DNA from: Hippophae tibetana
Taxonomy: Eukaryota; Streptophyta; Magnoliopsida; Rosales; Elaeagnaceae
NCBI GenBank assembly: GCA_037013495.1
Contig: CM072802.1
Span: 64,279,483 to 64,343,482, forward strand
Length of the DNA stretch: 64,000 nucleotides
Direction of reading: 5' to 3'
The notes beneath the pieces were generated by a model that worked only from the letters and a program-made list of their open reading frames with translations, did not search any database and was not told the DNA's origin. The position numbers and the translations under genes were made by a program. Positions 11,873 to 25,180 of the stretch are shown one piece after another. Each line of letters begins with the position of its first letter. Position 1 is the stretch's first letter.

Positions 11873-12196
11873 TATCAATAAATCATAGAGAATGAAATGA
11901 ATTGCGTCCAACAAGAACAGACAATTTTGGACGAATTTTCTATTTTTCATGATTTTCCGAATTTCAAAAAATAACTAAATACACTTCCAATGTCCATAAG
12001 ATTATGAAACTTTGCAGTCTGTGATCAAATATTATTCCAAACAAGTGTGCAAAAAAACGCTCAAGAATTGCATCGTTTGACACGAGTTTGCCCACGGGGT
12101 GTTAGACATGTCATTCAATGCCCCACATAGTGGCACCCGAAAACGAGGATTCCTTGTCATCTTCGTATTTTTACCGTGCCAAACCTGATATTTCGT
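11873..12196 (+). repeat. Extra monomer between HOR copies III and IV
   Basis: Paralogue of 6302-6625, offset 5,571 bp, sharing the TTATCAATAAATC anchor, CAAAAAAACGCTCAAG and ATGTCATTCAATG. Together with copy IV it shows that the block 6.2-8.2 kb as a whole is repeated at 11.8-13.8 kb. Confidence 0.85.
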
Positions 12197-13838
12197 GATC
12201 AATAAATCATAGAGGATGAAAGGAATTGCGTCCAACAAGAACCGACAATTATGGACGAATTTTCTATTTTCATGATTTTCCTTGAGTTCAAAAAATAACT
12301 ACAAATACTTCCCTTGTCTATAAGATTATGAAACTTTGGAGTATGCGATAAAATATTATTCCAAACAGGTTTGAAAAAAATAGCAAAAGAATTCCATCGT
12401 TTGACACAAGTTTACCCACGGGGTGGTAGACATGCCTATCAATGCCCCACATAATGGCACTTGAAAACGAGCATTCCGTGTCATCTTCCTCATTTTACCG
12501 TGCCAAACCTGATATTTTGTGATCAATAAATCATAGAAGATGAAAGGAATTGGGTCCAACAAGAACCGACAATTTTGGACAAAGTTTCTATTTTTCATGA
12601 TTTTCCGAAGTTTTCACTTCAAAAAATCACCAAAATTACTTCCCCTGTCCATAAGATTATGAAACTCGCCATTATGTGATCAAATAATATTCCAAACAGG
12701 TGTGAAAAAAATCGCCCAAGAATTCCATCGTTTGACACGAGTTTGCCCACGGGGTGGTAGACATGCCTATCAATGCCCCCCAGTAATGGCTCCCGAAAAC
12801 GAGCATTCCTTGTCATCTTACTAATTTTACCATGCCAAACCTGATATTCTGTGATCGATAAATTATAGAAGATTAAAGGAATTGCGTCCAACAAGAACCG
12901 ACAATTTTGGACGAATTTTCTATTTTCATGATTTTCCGAGAGTTCAAACAATAACTACAAATACTTCCCTTGTCTAAAATATTATGAAACTTTGCAGTAT
13001 GTGATCAAATATTATTCCAAACAGGTTTAAAAAAATTGCAAAGGAATTCCATCGTTTGACACGAGTTTACCCACAGGGTGGTAGACATGCCTATCAATCC
13101 CCCCATAATGGCACCCGAAAACTAGAATTCCTTGTCATCTTCGTAATTTTACCGTGCCAAACCTGATATTTTTTTATCAATAAATCATAGAAGATGAAAG
13201 GAATTCCGTCCAACAAGAACCGACAATTCTGGACGAATTTTCTATTTTTCATGATTTTCCGAAGTTTTTAATTTCAAAAATTCACAAAAAATACTTCCCA
13301 TGTCCATAAGATTATGAAACTCTCCATTATGAGATCAAATAATATTCTAAAAACGAGTACAAAAAATCGTACAAGAATTCCATCGGTTGACACGAGTTTG
13401 CCCACGAGGTGTTAGACATGCCTATGAATGCCCGCAATCGTCGCACTTCAAAACGAGCATTTCATGTCAACTTCGTATTTTTACCGTGACAAACCTGATA
13501 TTTTGTGATCAATAAATCATAGAAGATGAAAGGAATTCCGTCCAACAAGAAACGACAATTTTGGACGAAGTTTCTATTTTTAATGATTTTCCGAAGTTTT
13601 CCACTTCAAAAAATAACTAAAAATACTCCCCGTGTCCATAAGATTATGAAACTTTGCAGTATGTGATCAAATATTAATACAAACAGGTGTGAAAAAAATC
13701 ACCCAAGAATTCCATCGTTTGATACGAGTTTGCCCACGGGGTGGTATACATGCCTATCAATGCCCCCCATAATAGGACCCGGAAACGAGGATTCTTTGTC
13801 ATCTTCGTATTTATACAGTGCCAAACCTGATATTTCGT
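12197..13838 (+). repeat. Five-monomer HOR (~1,642 bp), copy IV
   Basis: Anchors 12197, 12521, 12853, 13175 and 13507. Its first monomers share changes with copy I rather than II and III, such as GACACAAGTTTACCC, GCCCCACATAATGGC and GCATTCCGTGTC. The last monomer switches near 13780 from the HOR pattern to ACGAGGATTCTTTGTCATC, which is also seen near 15755. This ends the HOR block. Confidence 0.88.
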
Positions 13839-14960
13839 GATCAATAAATCATAGAGGATGAAAGGAATTGCGACGACTAAGAACCGACAATTTTGGACGA
13901 ATTTTCTATTTTCATGATTTTCCGAGAGTTCAAAAAATAACTACAAATACTTCCCTTGTCTATAAGATTATGAAACTTTGCAGTATGTGATCAAATATTA
14001 TTCCAAACAGGTTGGAAAAAAATTGCAAAAGAAGTACATCGTTTGACACGAGTTTACCCACGGGGTGGTAGACATGCCTATCAATGCCCCCCATAATGGC
14101 ACCTGAAAACGAGCATTCCTTGTCATCTTCCTAATTTTACGTTGCCAAACCTGATATTTTGTGATCAATAAATCATAGAAGATGAAAGGAATTGCGTCCA
14201 ACAAGAACCGACAATTTTGGACAAATTTTCTATTTTCATGATTTTCCGAAGTTTTTAATATCAAAAATTCACAAAAATTACTTCCCATGTCCATAAGATT
14301 ATGAAACTCTCCATTATGTGATCAAATAATATTCTAAATACGAATGCAAAAAATCGCCAAAGAATTCCATCGTTTGACACGAGTTTCCCCACGGGCTCTT
14401 AGACATGCCTATGAATGCCCGCAATCGTGGCACTTCAAAATGAGCATTTCATGTCAACTTCGTATTTTTACCGTGACAAACCAGATATTTTGTGATCCAT
14501 AAATCATAGAAGATGAAAGGAATTCCGTCCAACAAGAAACGACAATTTTGGACGAAGTTTCTATTTTTAATGATTTTCCGAAGTTTTCTACTTCAAAAAA
14601 TAACTAAAAATGCTCCCCGTGTCCATAAGATTATGATACTTTGCAGTATGTGATCAAATATTATTTCAAAGAGGTGTGCAAAAAAACGCTCAAGAATTCC
14701 ATCGTTTGACACGAGTTTGCCCACGGGGTGTTAGACATGTCTATCAATGCCCCACATAATGGCACCCGAAAACGAGGATTCCTTGTCATCTTCGTATTTT
14801 TACAGTGCCAAACCTGATATTTCGTGATCAATAAATCATAGAGGATGAAAGGAATTGCGTCAAACAAGAACCGACAATTATAGACGAATTTTCTATTTTC
14901 ATGATTTTCTGAGAGTTCAAAAAATAACTACAAATACTTCCCTTGTCTATAAGATTATGA
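13839..14960 (+). repeat. 1,967 bp-spaced module, copy 1
   Basis: About 3.5 monomers that recur at 15806-16927, exactly six monomers (1,967 bp) further on. Shared diagnostic variants are AAATTGCAAAAGAAGTACATC, AATTTTACGTTGCC, TTTTTAATATCAAAAATTCA, CTAAATACGAATGC, AACCAGATATTTTGTGATCC and TTATTTCAAAGAGGTG. This copy reads CACGGGCTCTTAG near 14391 where the other reads CACGGGGTCTTAG. Confidence 0.85.
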
Positions 14961-15805
14961 AACTTTGGAGTATGTGATAAAATATTATTCCAAACACGTT
15001 TGAAAAAAATAGCAAAAGAATTCCATCGTTTGACACGAGTTTACCCACGGGGTGGTAGACATGCCTATCAATGCCCGCCATAATGGCACTTGAAAACGAG
15101 CATTCCTTGTCATCTTTCTAATTTTACCGTGCCAAACCTGATATTTTGTAATCAATAAATCATAGAAGATGAAAGGAATTGCGTCCAACAAGAATTGACA
15201 ATTTTGGACCAAGTTTCTATTTTTCATAATTTTCAGAAGTTTTCCACTTCAAAAAATCACCAAAATTACTTCCCCTATCGATAAGATTATGAAACTCTCC
15301 ATTATATGATAAAATAATATTCCAAACAGGTGTGAAAAAAATCGCCCAACAATTCCATCGTTTGACACGAGTTTGCGTACGGGGTCTTAGACATCCCTAT
15401 CAATGCCCGCAATCGTGGCACTTCAAAACGAGCATTCCTTGTCAACTTCGTATTTTTATCGTACCAAACCTGATTTTTTGTGATGAATAAATGATAGAGG
15501 ATGAAAGGAATTGCGTCCAACAAGAACCGACAATTTTGGACGAATTTTCTATTTTCATGATTTTCTGAGAGTTCAAAAAATAACAAAAAATACTTCCAGT
15601 CTCCATAAGATTATGAAACTTTGCAGTATGTGATCAAATATTATTCCAAACAGGTGTGCAAAAAATCGCCCAAGAATTCCATCGTTTCACACGAGTTTGC
15701 CCACGGGGTGTTAGACATGTCTATAAAATCCCCACATAGTGGCACCCGGAAACGAGGATTCTTTGTCATCTTCGTATTTTTACAGTGCCAAACCTGATAT
15801 TTCGT
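14961..15805 (+). repeat. Mixed monomers between module copies
   Basis: Monomers with anchors at 15150 (TAATCAATAAATC variant) and 15482 (TGATGAATAAATG variant). The second carries GTTTGCGTACGGGGTC, a variant that returns at about 27.2, 28.2 and 28.8 kb. No gene or insertion is seen. Confidence 0.7.
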
Positions 15806-16927
15806 GATCAATAAATCATAGAGGATGAAAGGAATTGCGTCCAACAAGAACCGACAATTTTGGACAAATTTTCTATTTTCATGATTTTCCGAGAGTTCAA
15901 AAAATAACTACAAATACTTCCCTTGTCTATAAGATTATGAAACTTTGCAGTATGTGATCAAATATTATTCCAAACAGGTTGGAAAAAAATTGCAAAAGAA
16001 GTACATCGTTTGACACGAGTTTACCCACGGGTTGGTAGACATGCCTATCAATGCCCCCCATAATGGCACCTGAAAACGAGCATTCCTTGTCATCTTCCTA
16101 ATTTTACGTTGCCAAACCTGATATTTTGTGATCAATAAATCATAGAAGATGAAAGGAATTGCGTCCAACAAGAACCGACAATTTTTGACAAATTTTCTAT
16201 TTTCATGATTTTCCGAAGTTTTTAATATCAAAAATTCACAAAAATTACTTCCCATGTCCATAAGATTATGAAACTCTCCATTATGTGATCAAATAATATT
16301 CTAAATACGAATGCAAAAAATCGCCAAAGAATTCCATCGTTTGACACGAGTTTCCCCACGGGGTCTTAGACATGCCTATGAATGCCCGCAATCGTGGCAC
16401 TTCAAAATGAGCATTTCATGTCAACTTCGTATTTTTACCGTGACAAACCAGATATTTTGTGATCCATAAATCATAGAAGATGAAAGGAATTCCGTCCAAC
16501 AAGAAACGACAATTTTGGACGAAGTTTCTATTTTTAATGATTTTCCGAAGTTTTCTACTTCAAAAAATAACTAAAAATACTCCCCGTGTCCATAAGATTA
16601 TGAAACTTTGCAGTATGTGATCAAATATTATTTCAAAGAGGTGTGCAAAAAAACGCTCAAGAATTCCATCGTTTGACACGAGTTTGCCCACGGGGTGTTA
16701 GACATGTCTATCAATGCCCCACATAATGGCTCCCGAAAACGAGGATTCCGTGTCATCTTCGTATTTTTACAGTGCCAAACTTGATATTTCGTGATCAATA
16801 AATCATAGAGGATGAATGGAATTGCGTCAAACAAGAACCGACAATTATAGACGAATTTTCTATTTTCATGATTTTTTGAGAGTTCAAAAAATAACTACAA
16901 ATACTTCCCTTGTCTATAAGATTATGA
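15806..16927 (+). repeat. 1,967 bp-spaced module, copy 2
   Basis: Second copy of 13839-14960, near identical by eye, with a few substitutions such as AATTTTTGACAAA for AATTTTGGACAAA near 16190. Beyond about 16927 the two copies diverge (TTGTAGTATGTGATCAAA here against TTGGAGTATGTGATAAAA). Confidence 0.85.
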
Positions 16928-17639
16928 AACTTTGTAGTATGTGATCAAATATTATTCCAAACAGGTTTGAAAAAAATAGCAAAAGAATTCCATCGTTTGA
17001 CACGAGTTTACCCACGGGGTGGTAGACATGCCTATAAATGCCCCCACAATGGCACCTGAAAACGAGCATTCCTTGTCATCTTCCTAATTTTACGGTGGCA
17101 AACCTGATATTTTGTGATCAATAAATCATAGAAGATGAAAGGAATTGCGTCCAACAAGAACCGACAATTTTGGACAAATTTTCTATTTTCATGATTTTCC
17201 CAGAGTTCAAAAAATAACTACAAATACTTCCCTTTTCTATAAGATTATGAAACTTTGCAGTATGTGATCAAATATTATTCCAAACAGGTTGGAAAAAAAT
17301 TGCAAAAGAATTCAATCGTTTGACACGAGTTAACCCACGGAGTGGTAGACATGCCTATCAAAGCCCACAATCGTGGCACTTCAAAACGATCATTCCTTGT
17401 CAACTTCGTATTTTTACCATGAAAAACCTGATATTTTGTGATCAATAAATCATAGAAGATGAAAGGAATTGCGTCCAACAAGAACCGACAATTTTGGATG
17501 AAGTTTCTGTTTTTAATGATTTTCCGAAGTTTTCCATTTCAAAAAATAACTAAAACTACTTCCCCTATCCATAAGATTATGAAACTTTGCAGTATGTGAT
17601 CAAATATTATTCCAAACAGGTGTGCAAAAAATCGCCCAA
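16928..17639 (+). repeat. Mixed monomers
   Basis: About two monomers (anchors 17116 and 17440) joining the 1,967 bp module to the next one. The second turns to the AATCGTGGCACTTCAAAACG type with the GTGAAAAACC variant, which is an early F-like monomer. No other element is seen. Confidence 0.65.
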
Positions 17640-18470
17640 GAATTCCATCGTTTGACACGAGTTTTCCCACGGGGTGTTAGACATGTCTATAAATTCCCCA
17701 CATAGTGGCACCCGAAAACGAGGATTCCTTGTCATCTTCGTATTTTTACAGTGCCAAACCTGATATTTCGTGATCAATAAATCTTAGAGGATGAAAGGAA
17801 TTGCGTCCAACAAGAACCGACAATTTTGGACGAATTTTCTATTTTCATGATTTTCCGAGAGTTCAAAAAATAACTACAAATACTTCCCTTGTCTATAAGA
17901 TTATGAAACTTTGTAGTATGTTATCAAATATTATTCCAAACAGGTTTGAAAAAAATTGCAAAAGAATTCCATCGTTTGACACGAGTTTACCCACGGGGTG
18001 GTAGACATGCCTATCCATCCCCCCATAATGGCATCCGAAAACTAGAATTCCTTGTCATCTTCGTAATTTTTCCGTGCCAAAGCTGATATTTTGTGATCAA
18101 TAAATCATAGAAGATGAAAGGAATTGCGTCCAACAAGAACCGACAATTCTGGACGAAATTTCTATTTTTCATGATTTTCCGAAGTTTTTAATTTCAAAAA
18201 TTAACAAAAAATACTTCCCATGTCCATAAGATTATGAAACTGTCCCTAATGTGATCAAATAATATTCGAAACACGAGTGCAAAAAATCGATCAAGAATTC
18301 CATCGTTTGACACGAGTTTGCCCACGGGGTCTTAGACATGCCTATGAATGCCCGCAATCGTGGCACTTCATAACGAGCATTTCATGTCAACTTCGTATTT
18401 TTACAGTGACAAACCTGATATTTTGTGATCAATAAATCATAGAAGATGAAAGGAATTCCGTCCAACAAGA
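17640..18470 (+). repeat. Recurrent 2.5-monomer module, copy 1
   Basis: Matches about 20927-21757 (offset 3,287 bp) and about 25200-26030 (offset from the second copy 4,272 bp). Shared marks are GACATGTCTATAAATTCCC, TAGTATGTTATCAAAT, CTATCCATCCCCCC and AAAAATCGATCAAGAATTCC. Near 18470 this copy switches from the module (AAGAAACG, TTTTTAATGATTTT) to short-form sequence (AAGAACCG, TTTTCATAATTTTCC), a chimeric monomer. Confidence 0.8.
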
Positions 18471-19415
18471 ACCGACAATTTTGGACGAATTTTCTATTTT
18501 CATAATTTTCCGAGAGTTCAAAAAATAACTACAAATACTTCCCTTGTCCATAAGATTATGAAACTATGCAGTGTGTGATCAAATATTATTCCAAACAGGT
18601 GTGAAAAAAATCTCCCAAGAATTCCATCATTTAAAACGAGTTTGCCCACGGGGTGGTAGACATGCCTATCAATGGCCCCCATAATGGCACCCGAAAACGA
18701 GCACTCCTTATCGTCTTCCTAATTTTACCGTGCCAAACCTGATATTTTGTGATCGATAAATCATAGAAGATGAAAGGAATTGTGTCCAACAAGAACCGAG
18801 AATTTTGGGGGAAATGTCTATTTTTCATGATTTTCCGAAGTTTTCTATTTCAAAAAATCACAAAAAAAAACTTCCCATATCCATAAGTTTATAAAACTCC
18901 CCATTATGTGATAAAATAATATTCTAAACACGTGTGCAAAAAATTGCCCAAGAATTCCATCGTTTGACACGAGTTTACCCACGGGGTCTTAGACATGCCT
19001 ATGAATGCCCGCAATCGTGGCACTTCATAACGAGCATTTCATGTCAGCTTCGTATTTTTACCGTGACAAACCTGATATTTTGTGATCAATAAATCATAGA
19101 AGATGAAAGGAATTCCGTCCAACAAGAAACGACAATTTTGGACGAAGTTTCTATTTTTAATGATTTTACGAAGTTTTCCACTTCAAAAAATAACTAAAAA
19201 TACTCCCCGTGTCGAGAAGATTATGAAACTTTGCAGTATGTGATCAAATATTATTCCAAACATGTGTGAAAAAAATCGCCCAAGAATTCCATCGTTTGAT
19301 ACGAGTTTGCCCACGGGGTGGTATACATGCCTATCAATGCCCCCCATAATAGCACCCGAAAACGAGTATTCCTTGTAATATTCGTATTTTTACAGTGCCA
19401 AACCTCATATTTCGT
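18427..19415 (+). repeat. Three-monomer HOR (989 bp), copy 1
   Basis: Anchors 18427, 18751 and 19084 give 324, 333 and 332 bp. Diagnostic variants are CAGTGTGTGATC, GTTTAAAACGAGTTTGCC (TTTAAAACG form), ACGAGCACTCCTTATCGTC, AATTTTGGGGGAAA, CATAAGTTTATAAAAC and CGTGTCGAGAAG. It is followed directly by copy 2. Further copies are at 22368, 24460 (partial) and 29270. Confidence 0.88.
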
Positions 19416-20404
19416 GATCAATAAATCATAGAGGATGAAAAGAATTGCGTCCAACAAGAACCGACAATTTTGGACGAATTTTCTATTTTCATAATTTTCC
19501 GAGAGTTCAAAAAATAACTACAAATACTTCCCTTGTCCATAAGATTATGAAACTTTGTAGTGTGTGATCAAATATTATTCCAAACAGGTGTGAAAAAAAT
19601 ATCCCAAGAATTCCATCGTTTAAAACGAGTTTGCCCACGGGGTGGTAGACATGCCTATCAATGGCCCCCATAATGGCACCCGAAAACGAGCACTCCTTAT
19701 CGTCTTCCTAATTTTACCGTGCCAAACCTGATATTTTGTGATCAATAAATCATAGAAGATGAAAGGAATTGTGTCCAACAAGAACCAAGAATTTTGGGGG
19801 AAATTTCTATTTTTCATGATTTTCCGAAGTTTTCTATTTCAAAAAATCACAAAAAAAAACTTCCCATGTCCATAAGTTTATAAAACTCCCCATTATGTGG
19901 TAAAATAATATTCTAAACACGTGTGCAAAAAATTGCCCAAGAATTCCATCGTTTGACACGAGTTTACCCACGGGGTCTTAGACATGCCTATGAATGCCCG
20001 CAATCGTGGCACTTCATAACGAGCATTTCATGTCAGCTTCGTATTTTTACCATGACAAACCTGATATTTTGTGATCAATAAATCATAGAAGATGAAAGGA
20101 ATTCCGTCCAACAAGAAACGACAATTTTGGACGAAGTTTCTATTTTTAATGATTTTACGAAGTTTTCCACTTCAAAAAATAACTAAAAATACTCCCCGTG
20201 TCGAGAAGATTATGAAACTTTGCAGTATGTGATCAAATATTATTCCAAACATGTGTGAAAAAAATCGCCCAAGAATTCCATCGTTTGATACGAGTTTGCC
20301 CACGGGGTGGTATACATGCCTATCAATGCCCCCCATAATAGCACCTGAAAACGAGTATTCCTTGTAATGTTCGTATTTTTACAGTGCCAAACCTCATATT
20401 TCGT
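19416..20404 (+). repeat. Three-monomer HOR (989 bp), copy 2
   Basis: Tandem copy of 18427-19415 with the same length pattern and few differences, such as AAGAACCAAGAATTTTGG for AAGAACCGAGAATTTTGG near 19789. Confidence 0.9.
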
Positions 20405-20926
20405 GATCAATAAATCATAGAGGATGAAAGGAATTGCGTCCAACAAGAAACGACAATTTTGGACGAATTTTCTATTTTTAATGATTTTCCGAAGTTTTCT
20501 ACTTCAAAAAATAACTAAAAATACTCCCCGTGTCCATAAGATTATGAAACTTTGCAGTATGTGATCAAATATTATTTCAAAGAGGTGTGCAAAAAAACGC
20601 TCAAGAATTCCATCGTTTCACACGAGTTTGCCCACGGGGTGTTAGACATGTCTATCAATGCCCCACATAATGGCACCCGAAAACGAGGATTCCTTGTCAT
20701 CTTCGTATTTTTACAGTGCCAAACCTGATATTTCGTGATCAATAAATCATAGAGGATGAAAGGAATTGCGTCAAACAAGAACCGACAATTATAGACGAAT
20801 TTTCTATTTTCATGATTTTCTGAGAGTTCAAAAAATAACTACAAATACTTCCCTTGTCTATAAGATTATGAAACTTTGCAGTATGTGATCAAATATTATT
20901 CCAAACAGGTGTGCAAAATCGCCCAA
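20405..20926 (+). repeat. Chimeric monomer plus copy of the 14.6 kb type
   Basis: The monomer at 20405 starts like the end of the 989 bp unit. Near 20450-20480 it switches to long-form CTATTTTTAATGATTTTCCG and TTTCTACTTC. It then follows the 14.66/16.63 kb type (TTATTTCAAAGAGGTG, CAAAAAAACGCTCAAG), a splice of two modules. Confidence 0.7.
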
Positions 20927-21757
20927 GAATTCCATCGTTTGACACGAGTTTTCCCACGGGGTGTTAGACATGTCTATAAATTCCCTACATAGTGGCACCC
21001 GAAAACGAGGATTCCTTGTCATCTTCGTATTTTTACAGTGCCAAACCTGATATTTCGTGATCAATAAATCATAGAGGATGAAAGGAATTGCGTCCAACAA
21101 GAAACGACAATTTTGGACGAATTTTCTATTTTCATGATTTTCCGAGAGTTCAAAAAATAACTACAAATACTTCCCTTGTCTATAAGATTATGAAACTTTG
21201 TAGTATGTTATCAAATATTATTCCAAACAGGTTTGAAAAAAATTGCAAAAGAATTCCATCGTTTGACACGAGTTTACCCACGGGGTGGTAGACATGCCTA
21301 TCCATCCCCCCATAATGGCACCCGAAAACTAGAATTCCTTGTCATCTTCGTAATTTTACGGTGCCAAAGCTGATATTTTGTGATCAATAAATCATAGAAG
21401 ATGAAAGGAATTGCGTCCAACAAGAACCGACAATTCTGCACGAAATTTCTATTTTTCATGATTTTCCGAAGTTTTTAATTTCAAAAATTAACAAAAAATA
21501 CTTCCCATGTCCATAAGATTATGAAACTCTCCCTAATGTGATCAAATAATATTCGAAACACGAGTGCAAAAAATCGATCAAGAATTCCATCGTTTGACAC
21601 GAGTTTGCCCACGGGGTCTTAGACATGCCTATGAATGCCCGCAATCGTGGCACTTCATAACGAGCATTTCATGTCAACTTCGTATTTTTACAGTGACAAA
21701 CCTGATATTTTGTGATCAATAAATCATAGAAGATGAAAGGAATTCCGTCCATCAAGA
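20927..21757 (+). repeat. Recurrent 2.5-monomer module, copy 2
   Basis: Second copy of 17640-18470, with the same TCTATAAATTCCC and AAATCGATCAAG marks. At its left edge GTGTGCAAAATCGCCC lacks 3 bp of the usual A run. The right end continues into the long form (CATCAAGAAACGAC near 21751). Confidence 0.8.
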
Positions 21758-22367
21758 AACGACAATTTTGGACGAAGTTTCTATTTTTAATGATTTTACG
21801 AAGTTTTCCACTTCAAAAAATAACTAAAAATACTCCCCGTGTCCATAAGATTATGAAACTTTGCAGTATGTGATCAAATATTATTCCAAACAGGTGTGCA
21901 CAAAATCGCTCAAGAATTCCATCTTTTGCACGAGTTTGCCCACAGGGTGTTAGACATGAATATCAATCCCCCACATAGTGGCACCCGAAAACGAGGATTC
22001 CTTGACATCTTCGTATTTTTATAGTGCCATACCTGATATTTCGTGATCAATAAATCATAGAGGATGAAAGGAATTGCGTCCAACAAGAACCGACAATTTT
22101 GGACGAATTTTCGATTTTCATGAGTTTCCGAGAGTTAAAAAAATAACTAAAAATACTTCCAGTGTCCATAAGATTATGAAAATTTGCAGTATGTGATCAA
22201 ATATTATTCCAAACAGGTGTGCACAAAATCGCTCAAGAATTCCATCGTTTGCACGAGTTTGCCCACGGGGTGTTAGTCATGAATATCAATCCCCCACATA
22301 GAGGCACCCAAAAACGAGGATTCCTTGTCATCTTCGTATTTTTACAGTGCCAAACCTGATATTTCGT
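21758..22367 (+). repeat. Short-form monomers with GAATATCAATCCCCC variant
   Basis: Monomers around anchor 22045 with GTGTGCACAAAATCGCTC, ATGAATATCAATCCCCC and CTTCCAGTGTCC. The same variant set returns at 28.4-28.6 and 29.1-29.2 kb. No gene or other element is seen. Confidence 0.7.
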
Positions 22368-23355
22368 GATCCATAAATCATAGAGGATGAAAGGAATTGC
22401 GTCCAACAAGAACCGACAATTTTGGACGAATTTTCTATTTTCATAATTTTCCGAGAGTTCAAAAAATAACTACAAATACTTCCCTTGTCCATAAGATTAT
22501 GAAATTTGCAGTGTGTGATCAAATATTATTCCAAACAGGTGTGAAAAAAATCTCCCAAGAATTCCATCGTTTAAAACGAGTTTGCCCACGGGGTGGTAGA
22601 CATCCCTATCAATAGCCCCCATAATGGCACCCGAAAACGAGCACTCCTTATCGTCTTCCTAATTTTACCGTGCCAAACCTGATATTTTGTGATCGATAAA
22701 TCATAGAAGATGAAAGGAATTGTGTCCAACAAGAACCGAGAGTTTTGGGGGAAATTTCTATTTTTCATGATTTTCCGAAGTTTTCTATTTCAAAAAATCA
22801 CAAAAAAGAACTTCCCATATCCATAAGTTTATAAAACTCCCCATTATGTGATAAAATAATATTCTAAACACGTGTGCAAAAAATTGCCCAAGAATTCCAT
22901 CGTTTGACACGAGTTTACCCACGGGGTCTTAGACATGCCTATGAATGCCCGCAATCGTGGCACTTCATAACGAGCATTTCATGTCAGCTTCGTATTTTTA
23001 CCGTGACAAACCTGATATTTTGTGATCAATAAATCATAGAAGATGAAAGGAATTCCGTCCAACAAGAAACGACAATTTTGGACGAAGTTTCTATTTTTAA
23101 TGATTTTACGAAGTTTTCCACTTCAAAAAATAACTAAAAATACTCCCCGTGTCGAGAAGATTATGAAACTTTGCAGTATGTGATCAAATAGTATTCGAAA
23201 CATGTGTGAAAAAAATCGCCCAAGAATTCCATCGTTTGATACGAGTTTGCCCACGGGGTGGTATACATGCCTATCAATGCCCCCCATAATAGCACCCGAA
23301 AACGAGTATTCCTTATAATGTTCGTATTTTTACAGTGCCAAACCTCATATTTCGT
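22368..23355 (+). repeat. Three-monomer HOR (~988 bp), copy 3
   Basis: Anchors 22368, 22691 and 23024, with the CAGTGTGTGATC, ACTCCTTATCGTC and GTCGAGAAG marks. It lies about 2 kb away from the tandem pair, so the unit has been moved within the array or the intervening units were inserted later. The local change GAGAGTTTTGGGGG is private to this copy. Confidence 0.85.
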
Positions 23356-24459
23356 GATCAATAAATCATAGAGGATGAAAGGAATTGCGTCCAACAAGAA
23401 CCGACAGTTTTGGACGAATTTTCTATTTTCATGATTTTCCGAGAGTTCAAATAATAACTACAAATACTTCCCTTGTCTATAAGATTATGAAACTTTGTAG
23501 TATGTGATCAAATATTATTCCAAACATGTTTGAAAAAAATTGCAAAAGAATTCCATCGTTTGACACGAGTTTACCCACGGGGTGGTAGACATGCCTATCA
23601 ATCCCCCCATAATGGCACCCGAAAACTAGAATTCCTTGTCATCTTCGTAATTTTACCGTGCCAAACCTGATATTTTTTGATCAATAAATCATAGAAGATG
23701 AAAGGAATTCCGTCCAACAAGAACCGACAATTCTGGACGAATTTTCTATTTTTCATGATTTTCCGAAGTTTTTAATTTCAAAAATTCACAAAAAATACTT
23801 CCCATGTCCATAAGATTATGAAACTCTCCATTATGTGATCAAATAATATTCTAAACACGAGTACAAAAAATCGTACAAGAATTCCATCGGTTGACACGAG
23901 TTTGCCCACGAGGTCTTAGACATGCCTATGAATGCCCGCAATCGTGGCACTTCAAAACGAGCATTTCATGTCAACTTCGTATTTTTACCGTGACAAACCT
24001 GATATTCTGTGATCAATAAATCATAGAAGATGAAAGGAATTCCGTCCAACAAGAAACGACAATTTTGGACGAAGTTTCTATTTTTAATGATTTTCCGAAG
24101 TTTTCCACTTCAAAAAATAACTAAAAATACTCCCCGTGTCCATAAGATTATGAAACTTTGCAGTATGTGATCAAATATTATTCCAAACAGGTGTGAAAAA
24201 AATCACCCAAGAATTCCATCGTTTGATACGAGTTTACCCACGGGGTGGTATACATGCCTATCAATGCCCCCCATAATAGGACCCGAAAACGAGTATTCCT
24301 TGTCATCTTCGTAATTCTACCATGCCAAATCTGATATTTCTGATCAATAAATCATAGAGGATGAAAGGAATTGCGACGACTAAGAACCGACAATTTTGGA
24401 CGAATTTTCTATTTTCATGATTTTCCGTGAGTTCAAAAAATAACTACAAATACTTCCCT
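23356..24459 (+). repeat. Displaced piece of the 1,641 bp HOR
   Basis: Anchors 23356, 23679, 24011 and 24342 match the third to fifth monomers of the five-monomer HOR and the start of the next unit. Marks are AAAACTAGAATTCC, AAATCGTACAAGAATTCC, CCATCGGTTGACACG, CATAATAGGACCCG and GCGACGACTAAGAACCG. It sits about 10 kb from the main HOR block. Confidence 0.8.
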
Positions 24460-25180
24460 TGTCCATAAGATTATGAAACTTTGCAGTGTGTGATCAAATA
24501 TTATTCCAAACAGGTGTGAAAAAAATCTCCCAAGAATTCCATCGTTTAAAACGAGTTTGCCCACGGGGTGGTAGACATGCCTATCAATGGCCCCCATAAT
24601 GGCACCCGAAAACGAGCACTCCTTATCGTCTTCCTAATTTTACCGTGCCAAACCTGATATTTTGTGATCGATAAATCATAGAAGATGAAAGGAATTGTGT
24701 CCAACAAGAACCGAGAATTTTGGGGGAAATTTCTATTTTTCATGATTTTTCGAAGTTTTCTATTTCAAAAAATCACAAAAAAAAACTTCCCATATCCATA
24801 AGTTTATAAAACTCCCCATTATGTGATAAAATAATATTCTAAACACGTGTGCAAAAAATTGCCCAAGAATTCCATCGTTTGACACGAGTTCACCCACGGG
24901 GTCTTAGACATGCCTATGAATGCCCGCAATCGTGGCACTTCATAACGAGCATTTCATGTCAGCTTCGTATTTTTACAGTGACAAACCTGATATTTTGTGA
25001 TCAATAAATCATAGAAGATGAAAGGAATTCCGTCCAACAAGAAACGACAATTTTGGACGAAGTTTCTATTTTTAATGATTTTACGAAGTTTTCCACTTCA
25101 AAAAATAACTAAAAATACTCCCCGTGTCGAGAAGATTATGAAACTTTGCAGTATGTGATCAAATATTATTCCAAACAGGT
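24460..25180 (+). repeat. Three-monomer HOR, partial copy 4
   Basis: Within the monomer at 24342 the sequence switches from the 1,641 bp type (CCGTGAGTTC) to the 989 bp type (CTTGTCCATAAG, CAGTGTGTGATC) at about 24460. It runs to CGTGTCGAGAAG near 25131, then switches near 25180 to the 17.6 kb module (CAGGTGTGCAAAAAATCGCC). Both ends are therefore recombination joints. Confidence 0.8.
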
